In this document: positions 1-11,366 of the stretch, piece by piece | Layout of the letters: each line of letters begins with the position of its first letter | Numbering within the stretch: position 1 is the stretch's first letter | NCBI RefSeq assembly: GCF_022170825.1 | Contig: NZ_CP081878.1 | Coordinates: forward strand, 2,816,001 to 2,880,000 | DNA: 64,000 nt | DNA from: Exiguobacterium acetylicum | GTDB taxonomy: Bacteria; Bacillota; Bacilli; Exiguobacteriales; Exiguobacteriaceae | Reading direction: 5' to 3' | Notes under the pieces: model-generated | What the model saw: only the letters and a program-made list of their open reading frames with translations | Told to the model about the DNA's origin: nothing | The model's database searches: none | Translations under genes and position numbers: made by a program

Positions 1-35
1 CACCACCTTGTTAGTATCAAGAGCGTTCCGCCGGA
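1..35 (-). promoter_or_regulatory. atpA-atpG intergenic gap with atpG ribosome binding site
   Basis: Minus-strand sequence after the atpA stop ends in AAGGTGGTG at the window edge, a strong Shine-Dalgarno match. In the conserved atp order the gamma-subunit gene atpG follows atpA, so its start codon should lie a few bases beyond the left edge. No coding sequence of atpG is visible here. Confidence 0.5.
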
Positions 36-2669
<2,634 letters not shown>

Positions 2670-2757
2670 CTACATAAGGGAGCCTAAGCTCCCGTGACGG
2701 TTCACTCAAACGTTGAACGAATAGCGCCCTATGTAGTCCGTTCTCGTTAATCGTGGA

Positions 2758-3045
<288 letters not shown>

Positions 3046-3789
3046 TTAATGGTCGTGCGCTGCCTTATGTCCGATGTAAACCATCGTCAGGATAAGGAAG
3101 ATATACGCTTGGATACCACCGATGAAGAGTGAGAATCCTTGCCAGATCAACATCGGGATACCCGAGATGATCGCGCCGACTGGTCCGAGGAATTGGAAAT
3201 CGTTCGTACCAGAGACGATACCGATCGAAAGGATGATTCCGATCATGATTTCACCAGCGAAGATGTTTCCATAAAGACGAAGACCGAGCGTCAACGTGTT
3301 TGCAAACTCCTCGATGATGGTAATGATAAACATCGGCGTCATGAATGTTTTCGCATAAGCACCGAAGCCTCGCATCTTCACACCGTAGTAATGACTTAAG
3401 ACTACTACGAGAGATGAAAGTGCCAGTGTCACGTAAGGATCTGCAGTTGGTGAGTTGAACCAAATGTAGTGTCCCGTCACGACGTTGAATGGGAGACCCA
3501 TGATGTTGGACACAAGGATGAACAGGAATAATGTCATTCCGAACGTAAGGAAGCGACCCCCTGTTTTCCAGTCCATCGTGCTGCTGATGATACCGCGAAC
3601 GAATTCGAGGAACATCTCCATCACGTTTTGAGCACCGGTTGGCTTCATCACAAGACGTCGCGTACCGGCCACGGCAATCAAGAAGACGAGAGCAGCAGCA
3701 ATCAATACTGTGATCAAGTTCGTCCAGCTACCGTACAGAACGAAGTCACCCCAGAGTGGGATTTCGTAAAGTGGCATTTCGTGGTTCAT
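3046..3789 (-). CDS. atpB: ATP synthase F0 subunit a
   Basis: Stator membrane subunit forming the proton half-channels against the c-ring. 247 aa, multi-spanning, with the hallmark helix LTLGLRLYGNIFAGE holding the essential Arg. The frame continues to a GTG at 3801, but that GTG lies inside the Shine-Dalgarno AGAGGTG. The ATG at 3789 has the correct 9-base spacing and is chosen. It follows atpI almost directly (atpI stop at 3798). Confidence 0.95.
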   Translation of the reverse strand: MNHEMPLYEIPLWGDFVLYGSWTNLITVLIAAALVFLIAVAGTRRLVMKPTGAQNVMEMFLEFVRGIISSTMDWKTGGRFLTFGMTLFLFILVSNIMGLPFNVVTGHYIWFNSPTADPYVTLALSSLVVVLSHYYGVKMRGFGAYAKTFMTPMFIITIIEEFANTLTLGLRLYGNIFAGEIMIGIILSIGIVSGTNDFQFLGPVGAIISGIPMLIWQGFSLFIGGIQAYIFLILTMVYIGHKAAHDH

Positions 3790-3797
3790 TTGACTAT

Positions 3798-4184
3798 TCA
3801 CCTCTTTTCCCGCTTGAGTTCGTGAGTCAAGAACTCACAAAATTGTATGACGTGGCCGGCGAGAAGGCCTATTACCACCGCAGTTAATGACAATTCAGTT
3901 TGATATTTCAAACCGATCATCACACAGAGTACCGCGACCGCCATGCGTGAAACGGTCCCTCGAGACACTGGCTTACGCCCTGTCTCAATTACACGATACA
4001 TACGATCGACGCTCAGTCGTTGAAGCGTCAAGATCAAGAAGCTGCCAGTTCCACCAAGTGCTAGTCCATAGATGACTGGATCACTCGGGCGTCCGATGAG
4101 CAGCAGGACAGCAAGGATTCCGTAAAAGAGTCCGAACCATCGTAAGTACGCACGATACAACGCATCTTGAAGGATGATGTTCAT
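3798..4184 (-). CDS. atpI: ATP synthase protein I
   Basis: Small hydrophobic protein, 128 aa with about four transmembrane segments, encoded first or second in many atp operons. The family is implicated in c-ring assembly and Mg2+ uptake. The open frame extends to 4286, but that part is only a shadow of atpZ. AGGGGAGAAGAC before the ATG at 4184 sets the start (MNIILQDALYRAY). The gene overlaps the atpZ stop by 4 bases (ATGA type), indicating coupling. Confidence 0.8.
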   Translation of the reverse strand: MNIILQDALYRAYLRWFGLFYGILAVLLLIGRPSDPVIYGLALGGTGSFLILTLQRLSVDRMYRVIETGRKPVSRGTVSRMAVAVLCVMIGLKYQTELSLTAVVIGLLAGHVIQFCEFLTHELKREKR

Positions 4185-4399
4185 GTCTTCTCCCCTAACA
4201 AGTGCCTGATCATGGCGATCATGCAAAGAATGCCGATGAAAATCCCGATGAACACGGCGAACGTCGCACCCATTTTTTCCCACCATTGTTGTTGTTCCCC
4301 ATAGTTCCCAACCAAAAAGCCAATGACGATCGGTGCAGCCAGTGCCGTCGAAATTTGCGAGGCCATGACCATACTCTTCGCGAGCCCACTTTGGCGCAC
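4181..4399 (-). CDS. atpZ: AtpZ/AtpI family protein, first gene of the atp operon
   Basis: 72-aa protein with two transmembrane helices (about residues 12-30 and 42-65), matching the small AtpZ family found ahead of AtpI, which with AtpI has been linked to Mg2+/Ca2+ transport. A longer frame starts at a GTG at 4447, but the sequence AAAAAGGGGG lies about 9 bases upstream of the GTG at 4399, and the upstream residues (a Lys/Ser stretch) do not look like family sequence. The start is therefore GTG at 4399. Confidence 0.7.
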   Translation of the reverse strand: MRQSGLAKSMVMASQISTALAAPIVIGFLVGNYGEQQQWWEKMGATFAVFIGIFIGILCMIAMIRHLLGEKT

Positions 4400-4474
4400 T
4401 AGAGACGACCCCCTTTTTCCCAATTGTGAGTTCTTTTTCTTTCCCACAATTTGCGGATTTTCATACTAGTCAAG

Positions 4475-4502
4475 AATACAATGAAGCAGCTTTCATAGTC
4501 AA
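4475..4502 (-). promoter_or_regulatory. candidate sigma-A promoter of the atp operon
   Basis: On the minus strand TTGACT (4497-4502) is followed after 16 bases by TGTATT (4475-4480), giving a leader of about 70 nt before the atpZ GTG. The -10 matches consensus at only 4 of 6 positions. A second TTGACT at about 4469 shows no good -10. Inference from pattern only. Confidence 0.4.
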
Positions 4503-4525
4503 ATGAATTCACAATAAAAACAGAG

Positions 4526-4562
4526 CCGAAAAACCTATACATATCAACGATTGATAAGGTTT
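4526..4562 (-). terminator. possible rho-independent terminator ahead of the atp operon
   Basis: Minus strand reads an AACCT-TATCAA / TTGATA-(bulge)-AGGTT stem followed by TTTTTC. It lies downstream of the small 4629-4871 frame and could end transcription from that frame or from wecB before the atp promoter. The stem has a bulge and the T-run is short. Confidence 0.4.
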
Positions 4563-4628
4563 TCACAGATGTCATCCATGCAAGTCATTTCACGAAGATG
4601 TGAAGAAAATATGTAGTACTATCAACGG

Positions 4629-4871
4629 TTAAAGAGATTGTTCATATGGTGAACAAAACCGTTGAATAGTAACGTTATATCGTGCCTGTTCAACCGAAAC
4701 AAGACCTCTAAAATTGATTTGTGTCGATTTTGTGAAAAAACAATTTTTGTTCACAATTGTAAACGCTTCCGAATCGGGATGTAAAAACACCTTTGACATC
4801 TGTTTGTAACAATGTATTTCAACGATTTCCATTTTTTCAATCGTGAGGTGCGTCACAGCTTGAATCTTCAT
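4629..4871 (-). CDS. possible small protein of unknown function
   Basis: 80-aa open frame in the wecB-atpZ gap, same strand as its neighbours. In favour: GGAAAGGAAACG just before the ATG is a plausible ribosome binding site, and a terminator-like hairpin follows the stop. Against: no recognisable domain, no transmembrane segment, ordinary composition without a clear motif, and a base composition lower in GC than the flanking genes. It may be a chance frame in a regulatory region. I do not recognise a family. Confidence 0.3.
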   Translation of the reverse strand: MKIQAVTHLTIEKMEIVEIHCYKQMSKVFLHPDSEAFTIVNKNCFFTKSTQINFRGLVSVEQARYNVTIQRFCSPYEQSL

Positions 4872-5171
4872 CGTTTCCTTTCCAGTTTCAAGGTCATCTG
4901 GTTTTACATTTTCTAAACAAATGGGCTGAATTTAGCGGAATTGGTAAGATTTAAAGATATTATTCCCCTAAATCAACTATTGCGATTAAACGAACTTCGA
5001 GACATAACAAAGAATCGCTTATTTCACGCGACTCCTACAGGAAAAAGCACGAGTCTTCGTGCTGTCAGAGACAAGTGAGACCCGACTCCTCGTCTAAAGA
5101 CGAAAGAGGCGCGGCTCACGTCTCGTCTGAGGAAAGCAAGTGAATACAAGCGATTCGAGGATAATCGTTTT
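4872..5171. other. wecB-4871 intergenic region, holds one structured repeat
   Basis: 300 bases with no convincing gene. The right half (5026-5158) is copy A of a dispersed structured repeat (separate entry). The left part (4872-5020) is AT-rich with no clear hairpin or promoter. Confidence 0.6.
5026..5158 (+). repeat. dispersed structured intergenic repeat, copy A
   Basis: Starts CGCGACTCCTACAGGAAAAA, then a hairpin GCACGA/TCGTGC, the segment TGTCAGAGACAA, a second longer hairpin after AGACCCG, and ends GTCTCGTCTGAGGAAAGC. The same layout occurs at 62455-62575 (opposite orientation) and 63076-63195, with stems that differ in sequence but still pair. Similar GC-rich hairpin repeats are widespread in Bacillaceae intergenic DNA. 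Function is unknown. Confidence 0.75.
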
Positions 5172-6305
5172 TTATTGCGTGAGTAACGGTGCCGGTGCTT
5201 CCCCTTGACCGAAGTGATGCAAAATTGCTTGGACGATCCGTTCGGATGCATGTCCGTCTCCGTACGGATTTGAGGCATGCGCCATCTCTTGATAAAGCGC
5301 TTCGTTCGTCAAGAGTTCTGTTGCCATCTGATAAATCGTCTCTTCTTCCGTTCCGGCAAGCTTTAACGTCCCAGCCGCAATCCCTTCTGGACGCTCTGTT
5401 GTATCTCGTAAGACAAGCACTGGTACTCCGAGTGACGGTGCTTCTTCTTGTACCCCACCGGAATCAGTCAAGATTAAGTGAGCACGACTCGCGAAGTTAT
5501 GGAAATCGAAGACATCAAGTGGCGCAATCAACGAAATTCGATCATGCCCTTCAAAGACAGTCTTTGCTGCTTCCTGAACGACTGGATTGAGGTGGACCGG
5601 GTAGACGACGTGCGTATCCGGAAACGTATCGACGAGGCGGCGGATTGCTCGGAACATCTGATGCATCTTCTCTCCTTGGTTCTCACGACGATGCGCCGTC
5701 ATCAAGATCAATTTCCGGTCCCCGACCGTCTCGAGCATCGGATGGACGTAATCGGTTTGAACTGTCGTTTGCAGGGCATCGATCGCTGTGTTCCCCGTGA
5801 TGTAGACACCCGCATGACGATTTTCGGACGCGAGATTCGCCGCCGCTTGCGCCGTCGGAGCGAAATGTAAGTCCGCGAGCGTCGACGTCAACTGACGATT
5901 GACCTCTTCCGGAAACGGAGAATATTTATTATAGGTGCGCAGTCCCGCTTCGACGTGACCGACCGCGATTTGATTGTAGTAGGCAGCAAGGCTTCCGACG
6001 AACGTCGTCGTCGTGTCGCCATGGACGAGGACAAGATCCGGCTTGATTTCTTTCATGATCGCATCGAGTCCTTCGAGACCACGTGTCGTGATATCAACGA
6101 GTGTCTGACGTTGCTTCATGATATTCAAGTCGTGATCCGGTTCGATCTCGAACAGTTCGAGCACTTGATCGAGCATCTCGCGGTGCTGGGCAGTAATCGT
6201 AACATGAACATCGAATGCAGGGTGTTGCTTCAGGGCATTGACGAGCGGTGCCATCTTAATGGCTTCCGGTCGTGTCCCGAAAATCGGCATGACTGTAATC
6301 GGCAT
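5172..6305 (-). CDS. mnaA: UDP-N-acetylglucosamine 2-epimerase (non-hydrolysing)
   Basis: Interconverts UDP-GlcNAc and UDP-ManNAc, the precursor for wall teichoic acid linkage units or other surface polymers; cytoplasmic. 377 aa, family length. Family landmarks are the N-terminal IFGTRPEAIKMAP, VHGDTTTT, HVEAGLRT, the HRREN motif and the TDSGGVQEEAP nucleotide-binding segment. The frame is open to 6416, but AAAAAAGGAGGAAG lies just before the ATG at 6305. It sits between upp and the atp operon, as mnaA/wecB-type genes do in several Firmicutes. Confidence 0.93.
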   Translation of the reverse strand: MPITVMPIFGTRPEAIKMAPLVNALKQHPAFDVHVTITAQHREMLDQVLELFEIEPDHDLNIMKQRQTLVDITTRGLEGLDAIMKEIKPDLVLVHGDTTTTFVGSLAAYYNQIAVGHVEAGLRTYNKYSPFPEEVNRQLTSTLADLHFAPTAQAAANLASENRHAGVYITGNTAIDALQTTVQTDYVHPMLETVGDRKLILMTAHRRENQGEKMHQMFRAIRRLVDTFPDTHVVYPVHLNPVVQEAAKTVFEGHDRISLIAPLDVFDFHNFASRAHLILTDSGGVQEEAPSLGVPVLVLRDTTERPEGIAAGTLKLAGTEEETIYQMATELLTNEALYQEMAHASNPYGDGHASERIVQAILHHFGQGEAPAPLLTQ

Positions 6306-6379
6306 GGTGACTTCCTCCTTTTTTCCTTTTTTCATTAAAGCATATTTCAGCAGCCTTGCGCAGTTTACGAAATAGCAAC

Positions 6380-6412
6380 GAAAAAAGCCGCAGAGCATCG
6401 TCTGCGACTTTT
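6380..6412 (-). terminator. terminator of upp
   Basis: Minus strand: CGCAGA-CGATGC-TCTGCG stem, then GC and a run of six T. It lies directly after the upp stop and before the mnaA ribosome binding site, so mnaA probably needs its own promoter or depends on read-through. Confidence 0.8.
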
Positions 6413-6430
6413 CCATGTATCTTACTATTT

Positions 6431-7060
6431 TTACTTCGTTCCGAAGAGACGGTCTCCTGCATCACCGAGTCCTGGGACGATGTATCCGTGGTCATCCAAC
6501 TTCTCGTCAAGCGCTGCGAGATAGATGTCGACGTCCGGGTGTTCTTCTTGAACGCGTTTGACGCCTTCAGGTGCTGCACAGAGACATGCGAGCTTGATGC
6601 TCTTTGCCCCTTGTTTCTTTAACGAGGAGATGGCGTCTGCCGCCGAACCACCTGTCGCAAGCATCGGGTCAACGACGACGAAATCACGTTCTGCGACGTC
6701 TGTTGGAAGCTTGAGGTAGTATTCCGTTGGCTCGAGTGTCTCCGGATCACGATAAAGACCGATGTGACCGACTTTAACGTTCGGCATCATGCGGAGCATT
6801 CCGTCGACCATACCGAGACCAGCGCGGAGAATCGGGACGATCCCGAGTTTCTTGCCTTCGATCATCTTCTGCGTCGTCTTCGTGACCGGTGTCTCGATCG
6901 CGACATCTGTGAGTGGAAGGTCACGTGTGAGTTCATATGCCATCAATGAAGCCACCTCGTCGACAAGTTCCCGGAATTGTTTCGTTCCTGTTTCGACTTT
7001 ACGCATGATCGTCATCTTGTGCTGAATCAATGGGTGATCAAATACATGTACTTTACTCAT
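6431..7060 (-). CDS. upp: uracil phosphoribosyltransferase
   Basis: Pyrimidine salvage: uracil plus PRPP to UMP. 209 aa, the usual length. The PRPP-binding loop [13 protein letters not shown] and the uracil-binding C-terminus ([15 protein letters not shown]) are present. The frame extends to 7093. GAGAGGAG directly abuts an ATG at 7069 but is 9-10 bases from the ATG at 7060, which also gives the family N-terminus [12 protein letters not shown], so 7060 is chosen. In B. subtilis upp lies between glyA and the atp operon; here other genes separate it from glyA. Confidence 0.95.
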   Translation of the reverse strand: MSKVHVFDHPLIQHKMTIMRKVETGTKQFRELVDEVASLMAYELTRDLPLTDVAIETPVTKTTQKMIEGKKLGIVPILRAGLGMVDGMLRMMPNVKVGHIGLYRDPETLEPTEYYLKLPTDVAERDFVVVDPMLATGGSAADAISSLKKQGAKSIKLACLCAAPEGVKRVQEEHPDVDIYLAALDEKLDDHGYIVPGLGDAGDRLFGTK

Positions 7061-7091
7061 TGTTTGCATCTCCTCTCCATTCTCTTTTCGC

Positions 7092-7121
7092 ATTGTACTC
7101 TAAAAGCGCACTGCTTGGGAA
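7092..7121 (-). promoter_or_regulatory. weak candidate promoter of upp
   Basis: Minus strand has TACAAT (7092-7097) 18 bases downstream of TTCCCA (7116-7121), ending about 30 bases before the upp start. The -10 is good (5 of 6) but the -35 is weak. Confidence 0.35.
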
Positions 7122-7132
7122 CTGTTTTTTCG

Positions 7133-8089
7133 TCAATCTCCGAGTGTACTCTTACCTGATAGAATCGCTTTCGCAGCGTAAGACCATTCATTGTCAGGTT
7201 GTTTCGCGAGTTCTTGCAAGGTCGCACGATAGTCACCTTTTTTATATTTTTGTTCATAAACAGCTTGCATCCAAAGAACATCACTCATATAACCAGACTT
7301 CGGAAAATCTTCCTGGTAAGCAATATAATCTGCCTGCGTCGTCTGCTTCAACTTCCCTGCGGCAATCAACTTATAGAAGCGTGCCATACCTGCTGTCTCT
7401 TTATTCGTTAGGACAGGTCCAGTCAGAACACTGTTCGCTTGTTTATAGTCTTTTGCTTGAACGGCAGCGACTCCTTGTTCGAGTGCATCTTTCGCAGGCA
7501 GCTTTGTTTCCTTCGTTTCGGGTGAAGTTTCCTTCTTTTCTGGCTTGATCGCCTTCGCCTTCTCTTGCTCACTTGCTAGCTGTTCATTTTTCTCTTTTAA
7601 TCGTTCGACTTCCGTTTGCAGTGCTGCGAGTTGTTGCTCGACCTCTGTCTGTTTCGTCGCGACGGGTGTCACCGGTTCGTCGTCTAATTGTGTCCAGACG
7701 AGACCAAGACCGATGATAGCGACTACTCCACCGATCCACCATGGATTCAGTTTGCCGAGTCGTTTCCAGTCTTTCAGTTGTGGATGATTCTGAACGGTCA
7801 CGGGAAACGATGCCAATCGTTTCTGGGCAAGACGTTTCCCACCTGCTTTTCCTGCGATCGCTAGACGATAACGATAGACTTCCGCTGGCATCGGTAACGT
7901 CTTCCACTGTTCAAAACGAGCATCCGCTTGTTCATAGAATCCCGCCTGTTGCATGATGACGATGGTTTTGAAATCTTCGAGCATCCGTTGATATTCCCGG
8001 CGTTCATGGCTTTTATGTGTAAACCATTCCGTTAGTCGTTCGGTCTGAATGGCTTGAAGTTCTGATTGGATCAAGGCTGATAAGTTCAC
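7133..8089 (-). CDS. unknown membrane-anchored protein with coiled coil and repeat-like C-terminus
   Basis: 318 aa; family not recognised. Seen: a charged cytoplasmic-looking N-terminal region (about 1-115), one transmembrane segment (about 118-134, IGGVVAIIGLGLVW), a coiled coil (about 145-185: LAALQTEVERLKEKNEQLA), a Lys/Glu/Thr/Pro linker (about 186-205), and a C-terminal helical region of about 110 residues with alternating Ala/Tyr/Leu resembling tetratricopeptide-type repeats. The frame is open to a GTG at 8101, but AAAGGTGG overlaps that codon, so the GTG at 8089 fits better. It lies between the heme cassette and upp on the same strand. Single-span topology plus a repeat domain suggests a scaffold or cell-envelope role (inference only). 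Confidence 0.75.
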   Translation of the reverse strand: MNLSALIQSELQAIQTERLTEWFTHKSHERREYQRMLEDFKTIVIMQQAGFYEQADARFEQWKTLPMPAEVYRYRLAIAGKAGGKRLAQKRLASFPVTVQNHPQLKDWKRLGKLNPWWIGGVVAIIGLGLVWTQLDDEPVTPVATKQTEVEQQLAALQTEVERLKEKNEQLASEQEKAKAIKPEKKETSPETKETKLPAKDALEQGVAAVQAKDYKQANSVLTGPVLTNKETAGMARFYKLIAAGKLKQTTQADYIAYQEDFPKSGYMSDVLWMQAVYEQKYKKGDYRATLQELAKQPDNEWSYAAKAILSGKSTLGD

Positions 8090-8187
8090 ATTTATTTCCA
8101 CCTTTATCTTTTTTTACTACGGTTAAGTATAGCAAAGATAACGCTTCCGCAAATGGTCCGTTTCCCCTATCTTGTGGACAAAATATC

Positions 8188-8236
8188 AAAAACTCTATTG
8201 TTCCCTTACGCGTTGTCGCAAGAAAACAATAGAGTA
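8188..8236 (-). terminator. terminator of the hss/hrt cassette
   Basis: Minus strand CTCTATTGTT pairs with AACAATAGAG across a loop of about 23 bases and is followed by TTTTTG. It lies directly after the hrtA stop. Confidence 0.75.
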
Positions 8237-8241
8237 GTGAG

Positions 8242-8910
8242 TTAACTATGAGAATAGGATTGAAATGCTTCCGCTTCTGTGATGTGTCCATCTTCAATTC
8301 GCCAAATCCGGTCACAGACGTCAAGCATCCGTTCATCATGCGTGATGACGATGACCGTCTTGTTCGAGACGTGTGCTTGTTGTTGCAACAACTCCATCAC
8401 TCGGCGTCCGTTCGGGTAATCGAGACTTGCTGTCGGTTCATCCGCGAGTACAAGCCGTGGATCATTCACGAAGGCTCGTGCAATCGCAACCCGCTGGCGT
8501 TCACCGCCTGATAAGGCATGTGGTAGGTGATCTTTTCGGTGCTCGAGTCCGAATACAGCGAGTGCTGCCGTCGCGTCAACTGATCGTCCGGCTTCCTTCG
8601 CGACGAGTTCGAGTTGTTCTCCTGCCGTCAAAAACGGAACGAGATGCGATTCTTGGAAGATGAATCCGACTTCTTCTAGTCGTAAGCGACGACGTTCCGC
8701 GTCGGTTGCTTCACTGACACATGTATTGTCAAAATAAACGGCACCATTCGTTGGTGTCTGCAATAAACCGAGTAACTGGAGCAGCGTACTTTTCCCACTA
8801 CCGCTCGGTCCGACGAGGGCAATCAACTCACCCGCTTCTGCTTGTAGGTTGATGTCATGCAGAACCGTCATCTCACCATAACTTTGCTCAATCTGTTCTA
8901 ATCGAATCAT
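8242..8910 (-). CDS. hrtA: heme efflux ABC transporter, ATP-binding protein HrtA
   Basis: 222 aa, the size of Staphylococcus HrtA (about 221). Complete MacB/LolD-type ATPase: Walker A GPSGSGKST, Q-loop, signature LSGGERQRVAIARA, Walker B LVLADEPTASLD and the switch His in VITHDERM. The start overlaps the upstream permease stop by 4 bases. Assignment to heme export rests on the partner proteins: the permease and sensor kinase closely resemble HrtB and HssS. Expected role: energise export or membrane extraction of excess heme. Confidence 0.85.
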   Translation of the reverse strand: MIRLEQIEQSYGEMTVLHDINLQAEAGELIALVGPSGSGKSTLLQLLGLLQTPTNGAVYFDNTCVSEATDAERRRLRLEEVGFIFQESHLVPFLTAGEQLELVAKEAGRSVDATAALAVFGLEHRKDHLPHALSGGERQRVAIARAFVNDPRLVLADEPTASLDYPNGRRVMELLQQQAHVSNKTVIVITHDERMLDVCDRIWRIEDGHITEAEAFQSYSHS

Positions 8911-9935
8911 CCGTTCATTCCTCCCATCGCGTCTGCCGCCTCTAGTTTCTTAACCATCCGTAACGGAACGAGTGCTCCGAGGATTGCCGTGACGAGTAAG
9001 ATTCCGCCGTATATCAGGCTAGTCGTCCATTCAAAACGGAACGGAAGATCGCTTGGGAGGAAACGACTCGTCAAATAAGTGATCGCAACACTAACTAAAA
9101 ACGCAAGGCTCGTCAGGATGACGACTTGTACGAGCAGACTCATTCCCATCGTCCGGGTCCGGATACCGATTGCTTTTAAGACACCGAGTTGTTTCATTTT
9201 CTGCATCGTCAAGATATAGAAAAATGCGGTCAGGATCAACGCCCCGATGACGACGAGTGCGATGCGCATCATCTGAAAGGAATTTTGCTCCGCTGCGTAA
9301 CCTGGTACGTTCTTAACGACTTCTTGTTTCGTAAACAGCGATTGATCCGTTTTAAGTGATTGACCGATGTACGCTGAGACATATGATGTCCCCATCTTTG
9401 ACTGCCACGCTTGCCATGATTCATCCGTCATCCAAAGGACAGGGGCATGACTATAACGACCGTCTGTTACCGTACCGGCAATCCGGAACGTCTCTTTCGT
9501 CCGAAAATCAGTGATCGTATCGCCGACACGTGTTCCCCGTTGCTCCGCGTATGCGGCATCGACGAGAACTTCGCCTTTTTGTAACGACTGCAACTGTTTT
9601 GGACCGTACTGTGTCGCTTGCGGTAAAGCAAAGACCGTGACATCATCCTTTGTTCTATTCTTTTTCTCAAGCACCATGTTCTGGACGCCGAGCGCTTCCG
9701 CCCCCTTCGGTGTCTCGTCCACCTTTAGGAATGAACGGGTCAGCTGCCCTTCTGCATCTTTACTCAGCGCAAACTGCTCGACCGGCAGATTACGGACGGC
9801 AGCACCGTTGTCATAAGCCAGTCCATCCGCAAGTCCGGTAATCATCAAAATCAATAAAACGATCAACATCGTCACGATCGTCATCCAACTGAATCGCCCT
9901 TTCATCCGGACGAGTTCTTTCCATCCTAATTTCAT
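8907..9935 (-). CDS. hrtB: heme efflux ABC transporter, permease HrtB
   Basis: 342 aa, FtsX/MacB-like fold: one N-terminal transmembrane helix (about 17-36), a large extracytoplasmic domain (about 40-225), then three C-terminal helices. As I recall S. aureus HrtB, matching stretches include GLAxGLAxxN with NxPxE just after helix 1, YxAEQ before helix 2, AFFYxxTxQK and LGVLKAIGIRT, and a C-terminus ending in GGM. The gene is preceded by a direct-repeat operator (9984-10003) matching the published HssR site. It is followed by hrtA with a 4-base overlap. Confidence 0.85.
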   Translation of the reverse strand: MKLGWKELVRMKGRFSWMTIVTMLIVLLILMITGLADGLAYDNGAAVRNLPVEQFALSKDAEGQLTRSFLKVDETPKGAEALGVQNMVLEKKNRTKDDVTVFALPQATQYGPKQLQSLQKGEVLVDAAYAEQRGTRVGDTITDFRTKETFRIAGTVTDGRYSHAPVLWMTDESWQAWQSKMGTSYVSAYIGQSLKTDQSLFTKQEVVKNVPGYAAEQNSFQMMRIALVVIGALILTAFFYILTMQKMKQLGVLKAIGIRTRTMGMSLLVQVVILTSLAFLVSVAITYLTSRFLPSDLPFRFEWTTSLIYGGILLVTAILGALVPLRMVKKLEAADAMGGMNG

Positions 9936-9970
9936 TGCGTGATCCCTCCTGTATGTTCGCTACAGGATTG

Positions 9971-10003
9971 ATGATACGACTGCAATATGAACGGAACATG
10001 AAC
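9971..10003 (-). promoter_or_regulatory. HssR direct-repeat operator and hrtBA promoter
   Basis: Minus strand GTTCATGTT (9995-10003), CC, GTTCATATT (9984-9992). This matches the S. aureus HssR site GTTCATATT-N2-GTTCATATT with one difference. A -10-like TATCAT lies at 9971-9976, with no good -35, as expected for an activator-dependent promoter where bound HssR substitutes for the -35. The right half overlaps the hssS stop region, so hrtBA has its own heme-inducible promoter inside the cassette. Confidence 0.8.
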
Positions 10004-10010
10004 GAACGCA

Positions 10011-11366
10011 TCATGCGCGTAAAAAAGTCAACGTCACGGTCAGACCGGATGCATTAGACGACAAGCTCGCATCCCCACCGAGTTGACGCATCGTCTCTTT
10101 AACGATTGCAAGACCGAGTCCCGCCCCGCGCGACGTCCGGGCAACATCGCCTTGGTAAAAACGTTCGAAGGCATGTGCAATCTGTTGTTCGGTCATGCCT
10201 GGTCCTTCGTCCTGGATTCGGACAATGACCTGATCCGCCTGTTCTTGCGCTTGAATGTGAATCGTCGCTCCTTCTGCCGAGACCGAGACGGCGTTTCGAA
10301 CGACGTTCTGAAAGACGTGTTCGAGTGCACTGGCATCTGCTTGAATCTGCAATGTCGTTGGTACGTCAAACGCAACCGCAATCCCTTGCTCATCCAGCTG
10401 AAAAGCAAGTGTTGTTAGTGTCGCCTCTAGACTCGTGCGCAGATCGAGAGCTTGCCGCTTGAATCGGCGTCCTTCATCGAGCTTCGCTAAGATCAACAGT
10501 TGACGCGTCAACTCCGACATTCGCTCCGCTTCTTGTTGAATGATCGCCCGTTTCGTAACGTCTTCTCCCGTCACATTGAGTTGTCCCGCATATCCTGAGA
10601 TCGTCGTGAGCGGTGACTGAAATTCATGGGAGACGTTCGCAACGAACCGGCGTCGTTCTGTATCAGATGCTTCGACTGCCGTTGCCATCTCATCGAACCG
10701 GCGAGACAGCTCACCAATCTCATCGCGCGCCTTCGTTCCGACCCGGATTCCGTAGTCCCCGTCCGCCATCTGTTCCGTTGCTTTTGTCAATCGACGGATT
10801 GGACGAACGAGATACCGGATCGAGAAGACGAGCAGGAGGAAGCTGATGACGACAAGCAGACCGAGAAACAGACCAACGAACAGATGCAACTCACGGATTT
10901 GTCGACTCAAGTCCGGACGAACGAACATCGCATCCGTTCCTTGCGCCGTCTTGACCGACGTCCCGTACGTATTGATGACTTCGTTATCGAATAGACCGAG
11001 CAGGAAAAGATGGAACGGATATTCACGCATTCCATAGTACGGTTGACCGTTCTTCACTTGCTCGACGACTTGATTCGAGAGGGCTTCATCACGAAAGGCG
11101 TTTCCGTAACGCTCAATCCCGTCATCGGTTCGCACATACAGTTGAAATCCGGTCGCCTGCAACATTTGATAAAACGATTCCGTTTTCCCATCCCCATGCG
11201 TCTCGTAATAATCGATCGCTGTCTCGACCGCTTCCTCGACTTTTTGGCTATAGCTGTCCTGCCAGAATGAATAGTAGGCCATGTTACTGATTAAAAGTGC
11301 CAGCAGTGCGGACACGAGTAGAACGACACAAACGAGACCAACGATCTTCGTATAGAGTGATCTCAT
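10011..11366 (-). CDS. hssS: heme-sensing histidine kinase HssS
   Basis: 451 aa. Transmembrane helix about 7-29, extracellular sensor about 30-165, second helix about 166-188, HAMP, then dimerisation/phosphoacceptor helix with His in NVSHEFQSPLTT and ATPase domain with N box (VFQNVVRNA), DEGPGM and GAGLGLAI. The sensor matches HssS in detail: an FRDExLS segment, YxGMxxxPFxLFxxGxFDN, and a membrane-proximal MFVRPD. These point to the same signal, heme or heme-induced membrane stress. It overlaps the hssR stop by 4 bases. Confidence 0.87.
   Translation of the reverse strand: MRSLYTKIVGLVCVVLLVSALLALLISNMAYYSFWQDSYSQKVEEAVETAIDYYETHGDGKTESFYQMLQATGFQLYVRTDDGIERYGNAFRDEALSNQVVEQVKNGQPYYGMREYPFHLFLLGLFDNEVINTYGTSVKTAQGTDAMFVRPDLSRQIRELHLFVGLFLGLLVVISFLLLVFSIRYLVRPIRRLTKATEQMADGDYGIRVGTKARDEIGELSRRFDEMATAVEASDTERRRFVANVSHEFQSPLTTISGYAGQLNVTGEDVTKRAIIQQEAERMSELTRQLLILAKLDEGRRFKRQALDLRTSLEATLTTLAFQLDEQGIAVAFDVPTTLQIQADASALEHVFQNVVRNAVSVSAEGATIHIQAQEQADQVIVRIQDEGPGMTEQQIAHAFERFYQGDVARTSRGAGLGLAIVKETMRQLGGDASLSSNASGLTVTLTFLRA

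Noticed and set aside
6256-6579. 107-aa frame between mnaA and upp on the minus strand
   Set aside because: Overlaps the upp 3' end, the upp terminator and the mnaA ribosome binding site in another frame; no support.
7030-7548. 172-aa plus-strand frame across the upp start and the unknown gene
   Set aside because: Antisense to two genes with better starts; it covers the upp ribosome site and shows no domain.
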